Source: Oligosphaera ethanolica
GTDB taxonomy: Bacteria > Verrucomicrobiota > Lentisphaeria > Oligosphaerales > Oligosphaeraceae
Direction of reading: 5' to 3'
Assembly (NCBI RefSeq): GCF_030814695.1
Contig: NZ_JAUSVL010000001.1
Span: 2,516,227-2,580,226 of the forward strand
DNA: 64,000 bases
The translations under genes and the position numbers were made by a program. Within the stretch, counting starts at the first letter, position 1; every line of letters starts with the position of its first letter. The notes under the pieces were generated by a model. It did not search any database, had not been told where the DNA came from, and saw only the letters and a list, made by a program, of their open reading frames with translations. Below are positions 42,662 through 50,925 of the stretch, one piece after another.

Positions 42662-43785
42662 GGTCGTTCCTTGTTTGATGCTACTGGTTGCGTTTCACCC
42701 ACTTGTTTGAGCCGGGCGAGAAAATCAGTGACGCCCGGTGCCGGCGATCGCCAGCACCAGGCGGTTACGGCCTGTTTCGGTAGAAGGACAAAGTTAAGGT
42801 AGTCCTGCAGCAGATCTTTTGACAGCGGTGGTGGGCTGGGCAGGCTGTGCAGGTAGGAAAAGAGCTCCTGATAATGGCGCGGATGGTGATTGGCGCGGGC
42901 TTGGAGCCAGGCGCCGCAGAGCGAGGTCGTCGTCGGCAGTAGTTGGCAGTGTTTTTGGATGGCCAGTCGCACGGGCTGGCTGAGCACGGACCATTGCAGG
43001 GTAGCGGCCAACGCGGTGGCCAGCGTGGCTTCCTCGGCAGGAATGCTCTTGTCGGTTGCGGAAAGAACAGCATGCAGGGACGCGGTGGTGGTCTTTGCAT
43101 TTAAGTGCATAATATAGCGTTGTAAAGGATGCCCGGGGACTGCGGTGGCAAATTCGTCCAGGATGGCTGCCTGGCGTTGCCGCAGGCCGCTGAAGAGCGC
43201 GTGGTCGAGTTCGCGGAGAAGGCGCAGCGCCGTCTGTCGTTGTTCCTGAGAGCGCATGGCGGCGAGCTGCTCTTTTTCGGTGTGATAGAATGCCTGAAAG
43301 GCTACCGACTGTTGCAGCACGGGGAGGAACGGGTCGAGTTTTGCCAGGGCCTGCTGACGCTCGGTGGCGTTTTGCCATGGGCCGTGGGCGAGGAAATCGG
43401 CCAGGGCGGCCAGGGCGGGAGCCACATCGCGGATGGCCAGCAGTTTGGGGCCGGCCTGGCCGTCGTGGATGACCTGGTCCAGCCAGAGACGCAGCGCTAC
43501 ATGATCGGCGCGGGCGATTAGCGCGTTGGCCTCGACGAGCAGGCGCCGCTGTTGTTCGTGATGCAGGGCGGCTTCGGCAAAGGCGTTATCGGCGTCGATG
43601 TCGAGCAGTCGTTGCAGGTCGTCGATGGCGGCATCGGTCTGGTCGTTGCTGATGTTGTCGCAGGCGCTGACGATGAGTTGGCTGCGCACGCGGTTATATG
43701 GCGGTGCCGACCGTTTACCGCAGCCGCATAGGAAGACCGCAGGTAGGGCGAAGGCGAGCAGGAGATTGAAAAAATAGCGCGGCAA
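42658..43785 (-). CDS. Putative lipoprotein with helical repeats, unknown function
   Basis: 375 aa. N-terminus [25 protein letters not shown] has a hydrophobic core and a lipobox-like LCGC, with Cys22 as probable lipidation site. The remainder is nearly all alpha-helical. Residues 30-75 ([32 protein letters not shown]-like) suggest a tetratricopeptide-type scaffold; no enzyme motif is seen. It overlaps the downstream parvulin by four bases, so the pair probably acts in the same envelope-protein folding or assembly pathway. Divergent from rph (150 bases between starts). I do not recognise a named family. Confidence 0.75.
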   Translation of the reverse strand: MPRYFFNLLLAFALPAVFLCGCGKRSAPPYNRVRSQLIVSACDNISNDQTDAAIDDLQRLLDIDADNAFAEAALHHEQQRRLLVEANALIARADHVALRLWLDQVIHDGQAGPKLLAIRDVAPALAALADFLAHGPWQNATERQQALAKLDPFLPVLQQSVAFQAFYHTEKEQLAAMRSQEQRQTALRLLRELDHALFSGLRQRQAAILDEFATAVPGHPLQRYIMHLNAKTTTASLHAVLSATDKSIPAEEATLATALAATLQWSVLSQPVRLAIQKHCQLLPTTTSLCGAWLQARANHHPRHYQELFSYLHSLPSPPPLSKDLLQDYLNFVLLPKQAVTAWCWRSPAPGVTDFLARLKQVGETQPVASNKERP

Positions 43786-43935
43786 CTGGCAATGTTTCCC
43801 AAGTCATTCAAGTTATAGGCGCACAGGGCGCGAGCTGCAGGTACTGACGTCGTCGTCATTTGCAGGCATGCCAACGCTACTGTAGCTGTTCATGCAACGA
43901 AACGATAAGATACATCCGGCAAGGAGATAGACAAC

Positions 43936-44670
43936 ATGCCACGTTTGGACCAGCGGGAAGCGAATGAGTTGCGCCCGGTGTCATTTGTTCCTCATTATCA
44001 GCGTCATCCTCTCGGGTCGGTGCTGGCCTGCTGCGGCAATACCCGGGTGATTTGTGCGGTGTCGCTGGAGATGGCCGTTCCTCGCTGGATGAAAGAGCAG
44101 AATGTCGCCGGCGGTTGGATTACCGCCGAATACCAGATGTTGCCATCGGCGACGTCGCAGCGCAGTGAGCGCGAAGTCATGCGCGGCAAATTATCCGGCC
44201 GCTCGGCTGAGATCCAGCGCCTGATTGGCCGGTCCTTGCGGGCGGTGGTAGATCTGGCCAAATTGCCGGGCATGACCCTGCATATTGACTGCGATGTGCT
44301 GGATGCCGACGGCGGCACCCGCTGCGCGTCTATTACGGGCGCCAGCGTCGCGTTGGAGCTGGCGGCGGCCAAGCTGTTGCAGGACGGCTTGATCAGCGAG
44401 TCGCCTATCGTCGCGCGCGTCGCAGCCGTAAGCGTCGGCATGGTGAATGGTGAGCCCCTTTTGGATTTGTGTTACCAGGAAGACTCGGCGGCCGAAGTGG
44501 ACATGAATGTGGTCATGACGGATGGCGGGCGCTTTGTTGAACTGCAGGGCAGCGGCGAAGAAGCGTCGTTTTCCGAAGATGAGTTGGCGGCCATGCTCAA
44601 ATTGGCAAAAAAAGGCATGAAGGACATTTTCGCCCTCCAGGCTGGTGTGATGCAACAGGCCGGACGCTGA
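43936..44670 (+). CDS. rph: Ribonuclease PH
   Basis: Phosphate-dependent 3'-5' exoribonuclease that trims tRNA 3' ends. 244 aa, the family length. Motifs: N-terminal RP(V)SF with HPLGSVLACCGNTRVICAVSLE, GGWITAEYQMLPSATSQR, GRSAEIQRLIGRSLRAVVDL (named by GRSAEIQRLIGR), and the core LHIDCDVLDADGGTRCASIT containing the catalytic acidic residues, then MVNGEPLLDLCYQED and MNVVMTDGGRFVELQGSGE. The start ATG has AAGGAGATAGACAAC upstream, an excellent ribosome site. Downstream, 24 bases away, lies a secreted protein gene with no obvious link. Monomer assembles into a hexameric ring by family knowledge. Confidence 0.96.
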   Translation: MPRLDQREANELRPVSFVPHYQRHPLGSVLACCGNTRVICAVSLEMAVPRWMKEQNVAGGWITAEYQMLPSATSQRSEREVMRGKLSGRSAEIQRLIGRSLRAVVDLAKLPGMTLHIDCDVLDADGGTRCASITGASVALELAAAKLLQDGLISESPIVARVAAVSVGMVNGEPLLDLCYQEDSAAEVDMNVVMTDGGRFVELQGSGEEASFSEDELAAMLKLAKKGMKDIFALQAGVMQQAGR

Positions 44671-44694
44671 TCCGACTGAGGAAAGAAACAGACC

Positions 44695-45480
44695 ATGACA
44701 GAGGGCGGCGCACACATGAAACGGATAGCCTGGGGATGCTTTGGACTCCTGCTCTTGACTGCTTTGACTGCTGCCTCGGCTGCGGTCGCCTTCCCCGTGA
44801 AGATTCACGCCGGGACCATCGAGAAAATGGAACGGCTGGAAACGCCGCTGGCCTTCGTCAAACTCGGCGAGGCGTTGGCGGCCGGCGACACGAGCGCCCC
44901 GGAGATTGTGCCCGCGTGGCTGCGTGAGGACCGCCCCGCGCCGGAAGGACAGGTCTATGTGGTATTCACCGTCGCCGTCCTGTCCGACCGCAGCCTCAGC
45001 CGCTTCGACTACGCTCTCGCCGCCGACGGGCAACAATACCCGTGCCTGGGGCTGGCACTCGAACAGACCAATGTCTTCGATGAACGCCGTATCGAACAAC
45101 GCGGCGCCGGCGTCGTCAAATTGGCCTTCGCTTGCCCTGCCACCGCCAGCGATGCTAGCCTTGTCAGCCGTTACCCGGACCTGCCGCTGAGCGCCGTGAA
45201 CGATATCGTCCTCATCGAAAAAATCCCCGAACCCGAACCCGAACCAACACCAGCCGCGCCGGTCGCCGAGGGAGCCGCGCCGGTCGCCGATGGAGCCGCG
45301 CCGGTCGCCGATGGAGCCGCACCGGTCGCCGATGGAGCCGCGCCGGTCGCCGATGGAGCCGCGCCGGTCGCCGCGCCGGTTGAAGCCGCGCCGACCCCGG
45401 CTCCTGCCGCGGCGCCTGCCCCGGCTCCTGCCGCGCCGAAGCCGGCGCCCAAGCCGGCCGATGACATCTTCACCTTCTGA
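44695..45480 (+). CDS. Secreted protein with VADGAAP repeat tail, unknown function
   Basis: 261 aa, no named family. A second ATG at 44716 starts the signal peptide MKRIAWGCFGLLLLTALTAASA directly and may be the real start; GAGGAAAG favours 44695. Residues about 35-165 make a small beta-rich domain (EGQVYVVFTVAVLSDRSLSRFDYALAADGQ in part resembles DUF4352-type Ig-like domains, where a cysteine-containing CLGLALE block follows). The C-terminal 90 residues are low complexity: EPEPEPTP, then five VA(D/E)GAAP heptads from a 21-bp array, then Pro/Ala/Lys, ending DDIFTF. Such a tail could span or bind the cell wall; this is inference. Downstream is a long gene-free repeat region. Confidence 0.7.
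   Translation: MTEGGAHMKRIAWGCFGLLLLTALTAASAAVAFPVKIHAGTIEKMERLETPLAFVKLGEALAAGDTSAPEIVPAWLREDRPAPEGQVYVVFTVAVLSDRSLSRFDYALAADGQQYPCLGLALEQTNVFDERRIEQRGAGVVKLAFACPATASDASLVSRYPDLPLSAVNDIVLIEKIPEPEPEPTPAAPVAEGAAPVADGAAPVADGAAPVADGAAPVADGAAPVAAPVEAAPTPAPAAAPAPAPAAPKPAPKPADDIFTF
45259..45363 (+). repeat. 21-bp in-frame tandem array (five units)
   Basis: Five head-to-tail units of CCGGTCGCCGATGGAGCCGC(G), nearly identical (units 1 and 3 carry changes), coding VADGAAP heptads. Multiple of three, so copy-number change would keep the frame. Confidence 0.92.
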
Positions 45481-45674
45481 CGTTTTCACCACGCGGGTCG
45501 TCGCCAGCGCGCCGCTATGGCTGGCATTGGCGCGCGGTGCTGTATTTCTCGGACGATCGTGTTCTGCCATGGCAGACCGTCCTCTGTCTAGCCTTTAGTC
45601 CCTCAGTCATATAATGTTTTCCGTGTTGGGAACCGCCATCCAAATTGCCCTGAAAGGGCACGCATTTCAACGTA

Positions 45675-45856
45675 GCCCCGGGCGCAGCCCATAAGCGTTA
45701 AGCAGTTCATTTTTTTCGATTTCCAATCCAAAATTCCCCTTTTCAAAGCGACAAAAAACAGATAAAAATGTCTTTTCTGCCAAAAATTAAGAATTTTGGA
45801 AGGCAACATTGAGACTTCTGGAAACAACTTAACGCTCATGGGGCGCAGCCCGGGGT
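45675..45856. repeat. Imperfect inverted repeat around an AT-rich core
   Basis: The left arm 45675-45702 (starts GCCCCGGGCGCAGCCCATAA) matches the reverse complement of 45828-45856 with a few changes. The about 125-bp core is strikingly AT-rich against the GC-rich surroundings. Short palindromes GCCCTGAAAGGGC (45647), GCCCTATAAGGGC and GCCCTTTCAGGGC flank it. No coding function is evident; a small transposable or structured element is possible. Confidence 0.6.
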
Positions 45857-46002
45857 ATGAGGAGCAATAAAAGCATGCCCTATAAGGGCGTTGCAACAAC
45901 ATCAAGCATGCGTGGTGGGTTGCCCTTGAGGTGCCCTTTCAGGGCACTGAACGTTAGGTCGTTTTACCCCGGCCTACGGCCGGGGCTACGATGAAGACGC
46001 CC

Positions 46003-46100
46003 CTCCGGGGCTTCGGCTCCGGGGGTTCGGCTCCGGGGCTTTGGCTCCGGGGCTTCGGCTCCGGGGCTTCGGCTCCGTGGCTTCGGCTCCGGGGCTTCGG
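46003..46100. repeat. 14-bp tandem array, about seven CTCCGGGGCTTCGG units
   Basis: Seven near-perfect head-to-tail 14-bp units with no spacers, in the gene-free stretch 45481-46400. Open frames across it are an artefact of the repeat. Confidence 0.88.
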
Positions 46101-46162
46101 CAAGAGGAACACCACGGCGGTGCAGTCCTGATAGTGCTTTGTCCTTTTCCCTCAATTTTCGT

Positions 46163-46352
46163 TAATGTGCGAAATCTTGTGATGAACACTTGTATTTGCG
46201 CCAATGTGACCGAAACTCTTCTTTTGCGAAAGGCTTTTTTACAATAGACTCCTTGTTAGGTAGTTATGCATGAATTTGCCCCGTAGGCGCTGAGAAAGGC
46301 TTCAGAACGACTGTGTCAAGTCTCTCTTTTTATCACAAAACTTCGCACATTA
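46163..46352. mobile_element. Non-autonomous element with 21-bp inverted ends (190 bp)
   Basis: The left end (46163-46183) is identical to the ends of the element at 20412-20976; the right end (46332-46352) is its reverse complement with two mismatches. Its sub-ends GAACACTTGTA and AGAGAGACTTGACACA are those of the longer element in opposite order, so it is a second copy, inverted, without the hairpin repeat inside. No coding capacity. Confidence 0.75.
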
Positions 46353-46400
46353 CCCAATTTTCCGGCCTACCGCCATTCCTTCTATTTTTGGTTCTTTAGG

Positions 46401-47258
46401 ATGATACGCAATACCTTCCGGCATTTTTTGTTTGTTGTGGTCAGTCTGGCCATCGTGTTGTTGCTGGTGTTAGGCAGCAGCGGCGCTGGGCGGCGGTTGG
46501 CCCTTGGCGCGGCCACGCCCTTTATTTATGCGTGGCGCGGCGTTGAGCGCGGTGCCGCGGCGGTGATTGGTTGGCTCATGCCCGGGGAGGACCCCCGGAC
46601 GCGCGAATTGCTTGAGGCCCGCACGGCCTTGCGCCTCGCGCAGATTGACGTGGCGGCGACGGAGGATTTGCGGCGGGAAAACAGCGAATTGCGGGCGCTG
46701 CTGGCGCTGCCGGGTCTCCCGGAGTGGCGCGTGGTCGCGGCGCCGGTATTGACGCGCGATCCCGCCAGTTGGAACCTTGGTTTCACGATTGGTCGCGGTG
46801 CCGCGGACGGCGTCACCGTCGGCGCCGTGGTGATGAGTGGCGCGGCGGTGCTGGGGCGGGTCAGTCGGCTGCATGAGCGTAGTGCGGAGGTCGTGACCAT
46901 TGCTTCGCCGGCATGCCGTTTCAGCGTCGTCGTTGCGGGCACGTCGGCAACGGGCGTACTCAGCGGCCTCGGCGCTTTCAGCACCCGCAGTACACCGCTC
47001 TGCCAGGTCGATTTTTTGCCTCGCGACTTGCAGGTCATGCCGGGGCGGCAGATTGTCACCTCGGGGCTTGGCGGCTGGATGCCCGGCGGCTTGCCCATCG
47101 GCAGCGTCATTGTCGGTGACAATGGCGATACCACCACTATCCTTGACAATGCTCGGGCGCGGCTGGCTGTGGCGCCGTTGGCGGATTTTAGTACGACGCG
47201 TTTTGTGGCTATCATCTGCCCGTTGCCGCAGGCGCCACAGCCGCAGATCATTGAGTAG
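46401..47258 (+). CDS. mreC: Cell-shape protein MreC
   Basis: Scaffold of the elongasome that links cytoplasmic MreB to periplasmic cell-wall synthases. 285 aa. An N-terminal TM helix (about 8-26), a coiled-coil (about 65-105, ARTALRLAQIDVAATEDLRREN) and the MreC beta-barrel pair with APVLTRDPASWNLGFTIGRG, GVTVGAVVMSGAAVLGRVS, TGVLSGLG and VMPGRQIVTSGLGGWMPGGLPIG (named by VTSGLGG). The start ATG at 46401 follows TTCTTTAGG; the ribosome site is modest. mreB and mreD are not adjacent, which is unusual; the next gene, 13 bases downstream, is a glycoside hydrolase and probably shares the transcript. Confidence 0.92.
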   Translation: MIRNTFRHFLFVVVSLAIVLLLVLGSSGAGRRLALGAATPFIYAWRGVERGAAAVIGWLMPGEDPRTRELLEARTALRLAQIDVAATEDLRRENSELRALLALPGLPEWRVVAAPVLTRDPASWNLGFTIGRGAADGVTVGAVVMSGAAVLGRVSRLHERSAEVVTIASPACRFSVVVAGTSATGVLSGLGAFSTRSTPLCQVDFLPRDLQVMPGRQIVTSGLGGWMPGGLPIGSVIVGDNGDTTTILDNARARLAVAPLADFSTTRFVAIICPLPQAPQPQIIE

Positions 47259-47271
47259 AAAGGACTTCACT

Positions 47272-49230
47272 ATGCTATTTCAGACACCAGGATCTTTTGT
47301 GATCGGCTGCAATTATTGGGCGTCGCACGCCGGTACCGACATGTGGAAGGACTGGCGGCCGGACGTCGTCGCCAAAGACTTCGACACGCTTGCCAAAAAC
47401 GGCCTGCAGGTCGTCAGGGTCTTTCCGCTGTGGCCGGATTTTCAGCCGCTGACGCAGCTATATGGCGGTGGCGGGCGCCGTGTCGAAATTCGCCACGGCG
47501 AAAAACCCTGGCCGCACAATGAACTCGGTCGCAGCGGCATTGACCCGGTGGCCATGGCGCACTTCCAGGAGTTGGCCGATCTTGCCCAGGAAAAGGGCTT
47601 GAGTCTGGTGGTCGGGCTGGTCACGGGCTGGATGAGCGGCCGCTGGTTCGTGCCGCCGGCGCTGGAGGGGCGCAATCCGCTGAAAGATCCCGTGGCGATG
47701 AAGTGGGAGCTGCGCTTCGTTCACACTTTCGTCAAGTATTTCCAGAAGCACCCGGCGATTGGCGCCTGGGATCTTGGCAATGAGTGCAATTGCATGGGCG
47801 GGCTGAGCGACCCTGCGGAAGCGTGGCTGTGGACGGCGGCGATCGTCAATACCATCCAGGCCGTTGACAGCACCCGGCCGGTGGTATCGGGCATGCACAG
47901 CCTGAAGCCGACGGGGGCCAATGGCGTCTGGCTGATGGAAGACCAGGGTGAGCTCTGCGATGTCCTTACCACGCACCCGTATCCGCGTTTCACGCCGCTG
48001 TGCGATCTCGACCCCCTCGACACTCTGAGGCCCTGCCTGCACGCCGTCGCCGAATCGCGGCTCTATGCCGATCTGGGTGAGGCGCCGTGTCTGGTGGAGG
48101 AAATCGGCACCCTCGGACCGATGTACGGCGAGGACGATACCGCCGCCGCGTACATTCGCACCGTGCTCTTCAATGCCTGGGCCGGCGACTGTCGCGGGCT
48201 GCTTTGGTGGTGCGGTTTTGAACAACTGCATCTGGAGCAAGCGCCCTACGACTGGCATGTCCTCGAACGCGAACTCGGACTCTTCCGCGGCGATGGCAGC
48301 CCGAAACCCGTGGTCAAGGCCATGAGCGATTTCCGCCGCTTCCTGGACGATCTGCCCTTTGAGGAGCTGCCCAAGCGCCTGATCGACGGCCTGTGCCTGG
48401 TCACCGCCGAGCAGGACAGCTGGGCGCTGAGCTACGCGGCGTATGTGCTGGCCCGGCAGGCCGGCGGCGAGCTGAGCTTCCAGAACGCCGTTGCGTCGGC
48501 GCCATTGGCGGACGCGCCGCTGTATGTCCTCGCTGGCCTCAATGGTCCTGGCTATATGAACCGCCGTCGCTGGCTGGAGCTGCTGGACAAGGTCGCCGCC
48601 GGCGCCACGCTGTACATGTCATTGGACGACAGTCTCATTCCCGAGGTCGAGAAAGTCATTGGCGCGTCGGTTGTCAGCCGTAGTCGACGCCAGCAGGGTG
48701 GACGGCTGCAGAGCTGCGCCGGTGCTGCCGTCGCGTTGGACCTGCCCATTGCCGCTGGCACCGTCCGCTACACCCTGCGGGCGAGCGAGGCAACGACGGT
48801 AATGGCCTGCGAGGACGACGGTAATCCCGTGCTCATCTGCAGTGACTATGGCAATGGTCGCGTGGTCACCCTCGGCGTGCCCATGGAAAAAAGCATGGCC
48901 GCGACTCCCGGTGTGTTCACGGGCGACGACGCCTGGCCCTTCTGGCAGCTCTACCGCTGGCTCTTTGCGAGCGTCGGCAGCAAGCGCGCCGTGCAGAAGC
49001 AGCACCCGGAACTGCTTTTGAGCGAACACCCGATGAACGCCCACACGCGTGTGCTGGTGGCGGTCAATGCGTCGCCGCAGGACATCTGTGACGAGTTGCA
49101 GCTCGAGGATGGCTGGCTCCCCAGCGAGGCCGAACCGCTGCGCGGCGCTCGTGGCGAGGTCCGCGACGGCCGCTGGCGGCTTAGCGTCGCCGCCAATGAC
49201 GCCGTGGTCCATATCATCAAAAAACAGTAA
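47272..49230 (+). CDS. GH5-like clan-A glycoside hydrolase
   Basis: 652 aa. Cellulase/mannanase-type TIM barrel (1-360): FVIGCNYWASHAGTDMW at the N-terminus, acid/base E171 in GAWDLGNECNC, and nucleophile E277 in CLVEEIGTLG, in the clan GH-A order. HPYPRF and LLWWCGFEQL are barrel strands with substrate-stacking aromatics. A second alpha/beta domain (about 370-570) and a C-terminal beta domain follow, as in GH5/GH42-like multidomain enzymes. No signal peptide, so cytoplasmic action or another route is implied. The open frame reaches back to 46900 inside mreC, but ATG 47272 has AAAGGA eight bases upstream and starts the catalytic domain. The substrate is not readable; it follows mreC by 13 bases. 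Confidence 0.83.
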   Translation: MLFQTPGSFVIGCNYWASHAGTDMWKDWRPDVVAKDFDTLAKNGLQVVRVFPLWPDFQPLTQLYGGGGRRVEIRHGEKPWPHNELGRSGIDPVAMAHFQELADLAQEKGLSLVVGLVTGWMSGRWFVPPALEGRNPLKDPVAMKWELRFVHTFVKYFQKHPAIGAWDLGNECNCMGGLSDPAEAWLWTAAIVNTIQAVDSTRPVVSGMHSLKPTGANGVWLMEDQGELCDVLTTHPYPRFTPLCDLDPLDTLRPCLHAVAESRLYADLGEAPCLVEEIGTLGPMYGEDDTAAAYIRTVLFNAWAGDCRGLLWWCGFEQLHLEQAPYDWHVLERELGLFRGDGSPKPVVKAMSDFRRFLDDLPFEELPKRLIDGLCLVTAEQDSWALSYAAYVLARQAGGELSFQNAVASAPLADAPLYVLAGLNGPGYMNRRRWLELLDKVAAGATLYMSLDDSLIPEVEKVIGASVVSRSRRQQGGRLQSCAGAAVALDLPIAAGTVRYTLRASEATTVMACEDDGNPVLICSDYGNGRVVTLGVPMEKSMAATPGVFTGDDAWPFWQLYRWLFASVGSKRAVQKQHPELLLSEHPMNAHTRVLVAVNASPQDICDELQLEDGWLPSEAEPLRGARGEVRDGRWRLSVAANDAVVHIIKKQ

Positions 49231-49331
49231 GGTGCTGTTCGATAATTACATTTACAACTATATCCAGGCCCGCTGAAGGCGCCCACCCTCGCGAAAGCAG
49301 CATGCAAAGGTGAGACAGTGCAAACAAGAAA

Positions 49332-49584
49332 AGTGAGTTCCATTGCCCCTTTGGCCCCAGTCAGCTTCGCCGACTGGGGCCAAAGGGGCCTAGGAACACG
49401 AACATTGTCGCCGCAATACCCAGGGCGGCGCACGCTTTCAGCGTGCTTGCCCTGGGCTGGTATGTTTCGCGCTTTCAGCGCGTCTGCCGCTTCGCGGCGA
49501 GGGAAATAGTGACCGGTGGCAAGGCATTTCGGCAAAGAGCGTTTGCGTTGAAAAGTGTAAAGTTAATTAATGAACGACTCCTAA
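49332..49584 (+). repeat. Multi-hairpin dispersed repeat, copy D
   Basis: As at 2486-2788. Here the base of hairpin 1 is CCCCTTTGG...CCAAAGGGG where other copies have CCTCTTTGG...CCAAAGAGG, a compensatory pair change. It fills most of the gene-free stretch 49231-49637. Confidence 0.9.
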
Positions 49585-49637
49585 TGTACTAGCACGGCAG
49601 TCGCGCTAGTTTTGCGGTCAGTCGAAGGAAGGAGAGC

Positions 49638-50792
49638 ATGGGGATGTTGAAACGCGCAGTCGTCGCCGGGCATATCTGTCTGGATATCATACCACATTTT
49701 GATCATCACATCAGCCTGGATCCCGGGCGGCTTTACGAGGTCGGTTCGCCGACCATCGCCACGGGTGGCGCCGTCTCCAACACCGGCATGACCATGCATC
49801 TCTTGGGCCAGCCCGTCACCCTCATGGGCAAAATCGGCGACGACTCCTTCGGCAAGTCCGTGCTGGACGTCGTGCGTGCCCGGGCGCCCGAGCTGCTGTC
49901 GGGCATGGCGCAGTCGCCGGCGGTGGCGACGTCCTACACGGTCGTGGTGAACATCCCTGGCACAGATCGCATGTTCCTTCACTGCCCGGGCGCCAACGCC
50001 AGCTATTCCTCGGCGGATGTCAACTGGCCACTGGTGGCGGACGCCCATCTTTTCCACTTCGGCTACCCGGCCTTCATGGCTGCGATGTACGCCGACGATG
50101 CCTGCGAGCTCCTCGCCATGTACGCCCGCGCCAAGGAACTTGGCGTGACGACGTCGCTGGATCCGGGTATGCCCGACGCCGCCGGCCCGGCCGGCAAAGT
50201 CGATTGGCAGCGGGTGCTCACGCGCCTCCTGCCCAGTGTCGATGTCTTCATGCCCAGCGCCGACGAGCTGCTCTACATGATCGACTCGGCGCGCTTTGGC
50301 AAAGGCGACGAACTCAGCGGTAACGAGCTCGCCGAACTTGGCGCGAAGATGCTTGCCATGGGCGTGGCTGTCGCCGCCGTCAAACTCGGCAAGCGCGGCA
50401 TGTACATCCGCAGCGCCGGCAAAGCGCGCCTCGAAGCCATGGGCGCCGGCCGGCCGGCCGCTCTCGACGCCTGGGCCGATCGCGAACTGTGGTTTCCCAT
50501 CTTCCAGGAACGCTGTTTCCGCGGTGCCACGGGTGCCGGCGATGCCAGCATCGCCGCCTTTCTGACTGCCATGCTCCGCGGGCTCAGCCTCAGTGACGCT
50601 GGCACTTTCGCGGCCGCAGTGGGCGCCTGCAATGTCGAAGCGCCGGACTCCCTGTCGGGCATCCAATCTTGGGATGCGACCATGGCGCGCATCGCCGCCG
50701 GTTGGGCCAAACAGCCGTTGCCGGCGCTGGACCGTGGCTGGTCGCTGGATCAGGCCGGCATCGCCCACGGCCCCGCCGACAAGCAAAGCTGA
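49638..50792 (+). CDS. PfkB-family carbohydrate kinase
   Basis: ATP-dependent kinase of the ribokinase/fructokinase family, 384 aa. AGHICLDIIPHF opens the fold; TGGAVSNTGMTMHLLG is the first PfkB signature (GG...N), GKIGDDSFG follows, and FRGATGAGDASIAAFLTAML is the second signature, with the anion hole and catalytic Asp in GAGD (usual DTTGAGD; here RGATGAGD). SADELLYM matches the NxxE/metal region. An insertion near 275-300 (GRPAALDAWADRELWFP) is longer than in typical ribokinases. GAAGGAAGGAGAGC gives a very strong ribosome site for ATG 49638. The phosphorylated sugar cannot be inferred; nearby glycoside hydrolases suggest sugar catabolism. Confidence 0.92.
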   Translation: MGMLKRAVVAGHICLDIIPHFDHHISLDPGRLYEVGSPTIATGGAVSNTGMTMHLLGQPVTLMGKIGDDSFGKSVLDVVRARAPELLSGMAQSPAVATSYTVVVNIPGTDRMFLHCPGANASYSSADVNWPLVADAHLFHFGYPAFMAAMYADDACELLAMYARAKELGVTTSLDPGMPDAAGPAGKVDWQRVLTRLLPSVDVFMPSADELLYMIDSARFGKGDELSGNELAELGAKMLAMGVAVAAVKLGKRGMYIRSAGKARLEAMGAGRPAALDAWADRELWFPIFQERCFRGATGAGDASIAAFLTAMLRGLSLSDAGTFAAAVGACNVEAPDSLSGIQSWDATMARIAAGWAKQPLPALDRGWSLDQAGIAHGPADKQS

Positions 50793-50925
50793 GCGCGTTA
50801 GTCGGTCGGTTATTGGTTACAGCTAGTTCTGATGTCTTTGGTTTTCAGCGCCAAAGGCGCTCAAACACCGACGGGATGGCAGTTGCGGTAGGGTAGTCTA
50901 TGAGGCGCAGAGGCGACAACAACCA

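Noticed and set aside
46900..47271. N-terminal extension of the GH5-like frame back into mreC
   Set aside because: Overlaps mreC in another frame, Arg/Ser-rich nonsense composition; a good ribosome site and domain start exist at ATG 47272.
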